Below, piece by piece: positions 13,993 through 16,913 of a DNA stretch of 16,913 nucleotides. Each line of letters starts with the position of its first letter. Within the stretch, counting starts at the first letter, position 1. Origin of the DNA: Gemmatimonadota bacterium. GTDB taxonomy: Bacteria > Gemmatimonadota > Gemmatimonadetes > Longimicrobiales > Gaopeijiaceae. Location: positions 1 to 16,913 of the forward strand of contig PWZC01000385.1 of NCBI GenBank assembly GCA_003567615.1. The letters are read 5' to 3'. The translations under genes were made by a program, and so were the position numbers. The notes beneath the pieces are model-generated. The model had not been told where the DNA came from. It was given only the letters and a program-made list of their open reading frames with translations, and ran no database searches.

Positions 13993-16913
13993 AGGTCGTC
14001 GACTTCTCCGTAGCCCGCCCGGTGGCGGTCTCCATGGCGTTCATCGCCGTGGTGGTCTTCGGGATCGTCTCCTATTCCAGGCTGCAGGTCGACCTCCTGC
14101 CCGACGTCTCCTTCCCCACCGTCACCATTGAGACGGAGTACGCAGGTGTCGGTCCCCGGGAGGTGGAGAACCTTCTCTCCCGACCCATTGAAGAGGCCAT
14201 CTCCGTAGTGCAGGGGGTGGATCAGGTCACGTCCCGGTCCAGGCCCGGGAGGTCGGAGATCACGGTGCAGTTCGGGTGGGGCACCGACATGGACTTCGCC
14301 GCCATGGATCTTCGGGAGCGGCTGGACCTCATCAATCTCCCGCCGGACGCCGGTCGATCCACCATCGCTCGCTACGATCCGGCGTCGGAACCCGTGGTAC
14401 GGTTCGCCCTCATCTCGGATCGCGCCCTGGATCCCCGCCTTGCCGAGGACCGGGAAGAGCTCATCGCCCTCCGCTGGCTGGCGGAAGAGCTGGTTCGGCG
14501 GTCGTTGGAAGGCATCGAGGGCGTGGCCGCGGTTCGAGTGACCGGCGGGCTGGAGGAGGAGATCCTCGTGGAGGTGAACGAGACCCGCCTCGCACAGTTG
14601 GGGATCCCGTTCTCCCAGGTGTCCCAGCGTCTCGCCGCCGAGAACATCAACCTCGCCGGAGGTATCCTGGAGGAAGGGGACGCCGAGTACGTGGTTCGGA
14701 CGGTGAACGAATTCGTCGCCGTCAACGAAATGCTGGACGTGGTGGTGGGAACCGCCGGTGGACAGTCCATCCTCCTGCGCGACGTGGCGGAGGTGCGCCG
14801 AGGCGCCGCAGAGCGCGAGACGGTCTCTCTGGTGAATGGGAATGAGGCGGTGGAGGTGGCGGTGCTGCGGGAGTCCACCGCCAACATCGTGGGCCTCTCC
14901 CGGGTGGTTCGCGAGCGGATCGAGTCGCTCCAGCGGGAACTCCCGGCGGGCGTGACCACCAGTCTCGTCTCGGACCAGGCCGTATTCATCGAGCGTGCCG
15001 TTTCCGACGTCCGGTTGGCGGGGATCCTGGGAGCCATCTTCGCTATGGTGGTCCTCCTCCTCTTCCTTCGTCACCTCCCCACCACCCTCATCGTCGTGAC
15101 GGCGATCCCCATCTCCGTCATTGCCACGTTCGTTCTCATGTTCTCCCAGAACATCACCCTGAACATCATGTCGCTGGGGGGACTGGCGCTGGGGATCGGG
15201 ATGCTGGTGGACAGCGCCATCGTGGTGCTGGAATCCATCGCCCGGGAGCGGGAGAAGGGCGCTTCGGTGGTGGAGGCCTCACGGCAGGGCGCGGCCCGGG
15301 TAGGAGGGGCCGTCGTGGCCGCGACCCTCACCACCGTGGCCGTGTTCATTCCCATCATCTTCGTGGAGGGGGTGGCCGGTCAGCTCTTCGGGGATCAGGC
15401 CTGGACCGTCTCGTTCAGCCTCCTCTCGGCGCTGGTGGTATCCCTCACCCTCATTCCCATGCTGGCCTCCCGAGGGCAGGGAGCCCAGGCCCAGACCGGG
15501 CGGACGGAGGCTCCCTCCCAGGGACGGGTGGCCGGGGCGCTGGTGGCCGGCACGGGTGGAGTGCTGAAGGGCGTCCGAATGACCGGAGGAGGGCTCGGTG
15601 CGCTCTTCCGGCCCATTGCCAACGGATTCGACGCCCTCTACCGGAGTGTGGCCGATCGATATCCCCGAATTCTCCGCCAGGCCCTGCGTCGTCCCCTGCT
15701 GGTTCTGGTGGGAGGGGCGGTGGCCCTGGGTGCAGGGGTCGCCATCCTCCCCCAGATCGGGGTCTCCCTGGTGCCCGAACTCTCTCAGGGTGAACTGGGG
15801 GTGGAGCTGGAGGCCGCCCCGGGCACGTCGTTGACCCGCATGGAGACCCTTGCCCGACGGGCGGAAGAGGTGGCCCTCGGGCATCCCCTGGTTCGGGAGG
15901 TCTTCACGAATGTGGGGGTTCGGGGTGGAGCCGGGACGCTGGGGCGGACCGGTGAGCGGGAGCGCCACGCCGCGACCCTTCTGGTCCGGCTTGCCGAGGT
16001 GGGAGTGGCTGAGGATCGGGTCGCCGGGGAACTCCTGGAGGGCCTGTCAGGGCTGCCTGGCGTCCAGGTCCGCGTGGACCGGCCTCAGCTCTTCACCACC
16101 AATGCCCCGCTGGAGGTGGAGATCCGGGGGTTCGAGCTGGCGCTGCTCAACGATGTGGCGGGAGATGTGCGTCGCTTGCTGGCCGGCCTTCCCGGGGTGA
16201 CCGGAGTGGAAGAGGAGCGTCGCCAGGGCACCCCTGAGATCGCCATTCGCTTTGACCGGGAGCGGCTCGCCCGTCAGGGACTCACCGTGGGGGACGCGGC
16301 GGAGGCCCTCCAGGCCAAGATCCGGGGATCCTCCGCCACCGAGTTCACCGAGCGTGATCGGGACCTCAACGTCCTGGTCCGGGCACGGGAGGAGCAGCGC
16401 ACCACACTCCAGGATCTTGAGAACCTCCGTCTCGAGATTCCCGGAGGCGGAAGCATCGCCCTTTCGGCCGTGGCCGACCTGGCCTTTGAAGACGGCCCCG
16501 CAGAGATCGTGCGTCGGGGTGGGTCCCGGGTCGTTCTGGTGGAAGCGCGACCGGCGGGGACCGATCTGGCCGGGACCATCGACCGCATCGACGAGGCCCT
16601 GCGTGGAATCGCCGTACCCATGGGTGTAAGCGTCCAGGTGGCCGGTCAGTCCCGGGACCTCCAGCAGTCGGTGCGCTCCATGCAGATGGCGCTGCTCCTG
16701 GCCATCTTCCTGGTCTATCTGGTCATGGCCAGTCAGTTCGAGTCCTTTCGGCAGCCAGGCATCATCCTGGCGTCGGTACCGCTGGCGCTCCCCGGAGCCG
16801 TGGCGGCTCTCTGGCTCACGGGGAATTCCCTGTCCGTGGTGGCCTTGATCGGCATGGTCATGCTGGTGGGGATCGTGGTGAACAACGCCATCGTCCTGGT
16901 GGACTACGTGAAC
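13989..16913 (+). CDS. RND (AcrB/SwrC-like) efflux pump permease, 3' end missing
   Basis: The frame is open for 975 codons to the right edge; the family is about 1020-1050 residues, so roughly the last two membrane helices are missing. The GTG start at 13989 overlaps the adaptor stop and gives VVDFSVARPVAVSMAF, the usual first helix. Helix 1 is followed by LPDVSFPTVTIETEYAGVGP and the porter domain. Helix 4 reads GIGMLVDSAIVVLESI: D408 matches AcrB D407, but S409 replaces the second aspartate. The final visible helix reads GIVVNNAIVLVDYVN, with N965 where AcrB has K940. This pattern is common in SwrC-like and other non-proteobacterial pumps. The central cytoplasmic loop (about 495-545) carries an extended Gly/Ala-rich stretch. 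It uses the proton gradient to export unknown substrates from the periplasm or inner membrane. Confidence 0.95.
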   Translation, partial: MKVVDFSVARPVAVSMAFIAVVVFGIVSYSRLQVDLLPDVSFPTVTIETEYAGVGPREVENLLSRPIEEAISVVQGVDQVTSRSRPGRSEITVQFGWGTDMDFAAMDLRERLDLINLPPDAGRSTIARYDPASEPVVRFALISDRALDPRLAEDREELIALRWLAEELVRRSLEGIEGVAAVRVTGGLEEEILVEVNETRLAQLGIPFSQVSQRLAAENINLAGGILEEGDAEYVVRTVNEFVAVNEMLDVVVGTAGGQSILLRDVAEVRRGAAERETVSLVNGNEAVEVAVLRESTANIVGLSRVVRERIESLQRELPAGVTTSLVSDQAVFIERAVSDVRLAGILGAIFAMVVLLLFLRHLPTTLIVVTAIPISVIATFVLMFSQNITLNIMSLGGLALGIGMLVDSAIVVLESIAREREKGASVVEASRQGAARVGGAVVAATLTTVAVFIPIIFVEGVAGQLFGDQAWTVSFSLLSALVVSLTLIPMLASRGQGAQAQTGRTEAPSQGRVAGALVAGTGGVLKGVRMTGGGLGALFRPIANGFDALYRSVADRYPRILRQALRRPLLVLVGGAVALGAGVAILPQIGVSLVPELSQGELGVELEAAPGTSLTRMETLARRAEEVALGHPLVREVFTNVGVRGGAGTLGRTGERERHAATLLVRLAEVGVAEDRVAGELLEGLSGLPGVQVRVDRPQLFTTNAPLEVEIRGFELALLNDVAGDVRRLLAGLPGVTGVEEERRQGTPEIAIRFDRERLARQGLTVGDAAEALQAKIRGSSATEFTERDRDLNVLVRAREEQRTTLQDLENLRLEIPGGGSIALSAVADLAFEDGPAEIVRRGGSRVVLVEARPAGTDLAGTIDRIDEALRGIAVPMGVSVQVAGQSRDLQQSVRSMQMALLLAIFLVYLVMASQFESFRQPGIILASVPLALPGAVAALWLTGNSLSVVALIGMVMLVGIVVNNAIVLVDYVN

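Noticed and set aside
1..16913. Mobile elements, phage genes, CRISPR arrays, tRNA or rRNA genes
   Set aside because: No transposase, integrase, spaced repeats, cloverleaf or rRNA-like sequence was found on reading both strands; gene content and codon use look uniform throughout.

Overview
The window is GC-rich, tightly packed bacterial DNA with GTG starts, ATGA/GTGA gene overlaps and a Gram-negative envelope gene set (TolC-type outer-membrane protein, lipoprotein adaptor, RND pump). A bacillithiol-type PIG-L deacetylase and a very large NtrY-like kinase fit the Gemmatimonadota or a related high-GC phylum. This placement is inference from gene content; no marker gene such as rRNA is present.

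Layout. (1) 1-1205, minus strand: a small exported DUF3108-like protein followed by the start of a BshB1-like zinc deacetylase that runs off the left edge. (2) 1206-1473: a divergent intergenic region. (3) 1474-7789, plus strand: a three-gene block joined by 4-base ATGA overlaps, made of a 1351-residue multi-sensor histidine kinase, a helical RsbRD_N-like protein, and a group II PLP-dependent aromatic amino acid decarboxylase. (4) 7841-10651, minus strand, convergent with the previous block: the proton-translocating NAD(P) transhydrogenase in its three-subunit form (alpha-1, alpha-2, beta). (5) 10652-11177: the largest non-coding stretch. It holds a run of hairpins ending in a strong plus-strand intrinsic terminator that belongs to no visible gene, and inverted repeats upstream of the next operon. 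(6) 11178-16913, plus strand: a tripartite efflux operon in the order outer-membrane channel, periplasmic adaptor lipoprotein, RND pump. The pump runs off the right edge.

How the genes work together. The efflux genes should form one envelope-spanning pump, and the pnt genes one membrane enzyme making NADPH from NADH with the proton gradient. NADPH supply would also support thiol redox, for which bacillithiol (BshB1) is a candidate, but that link is inference. The least expected association is the kinase, RsbRD-like and decarboxylase block, whose overlaps imply co-translation of a signalling pair with an amine-forming enzyme. No response regulator, sigma-factor partner or efflux repressor is encoded in the window. 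No tRNA, rRNA, CRISPR array, insertion sequence or phage gene was seen.
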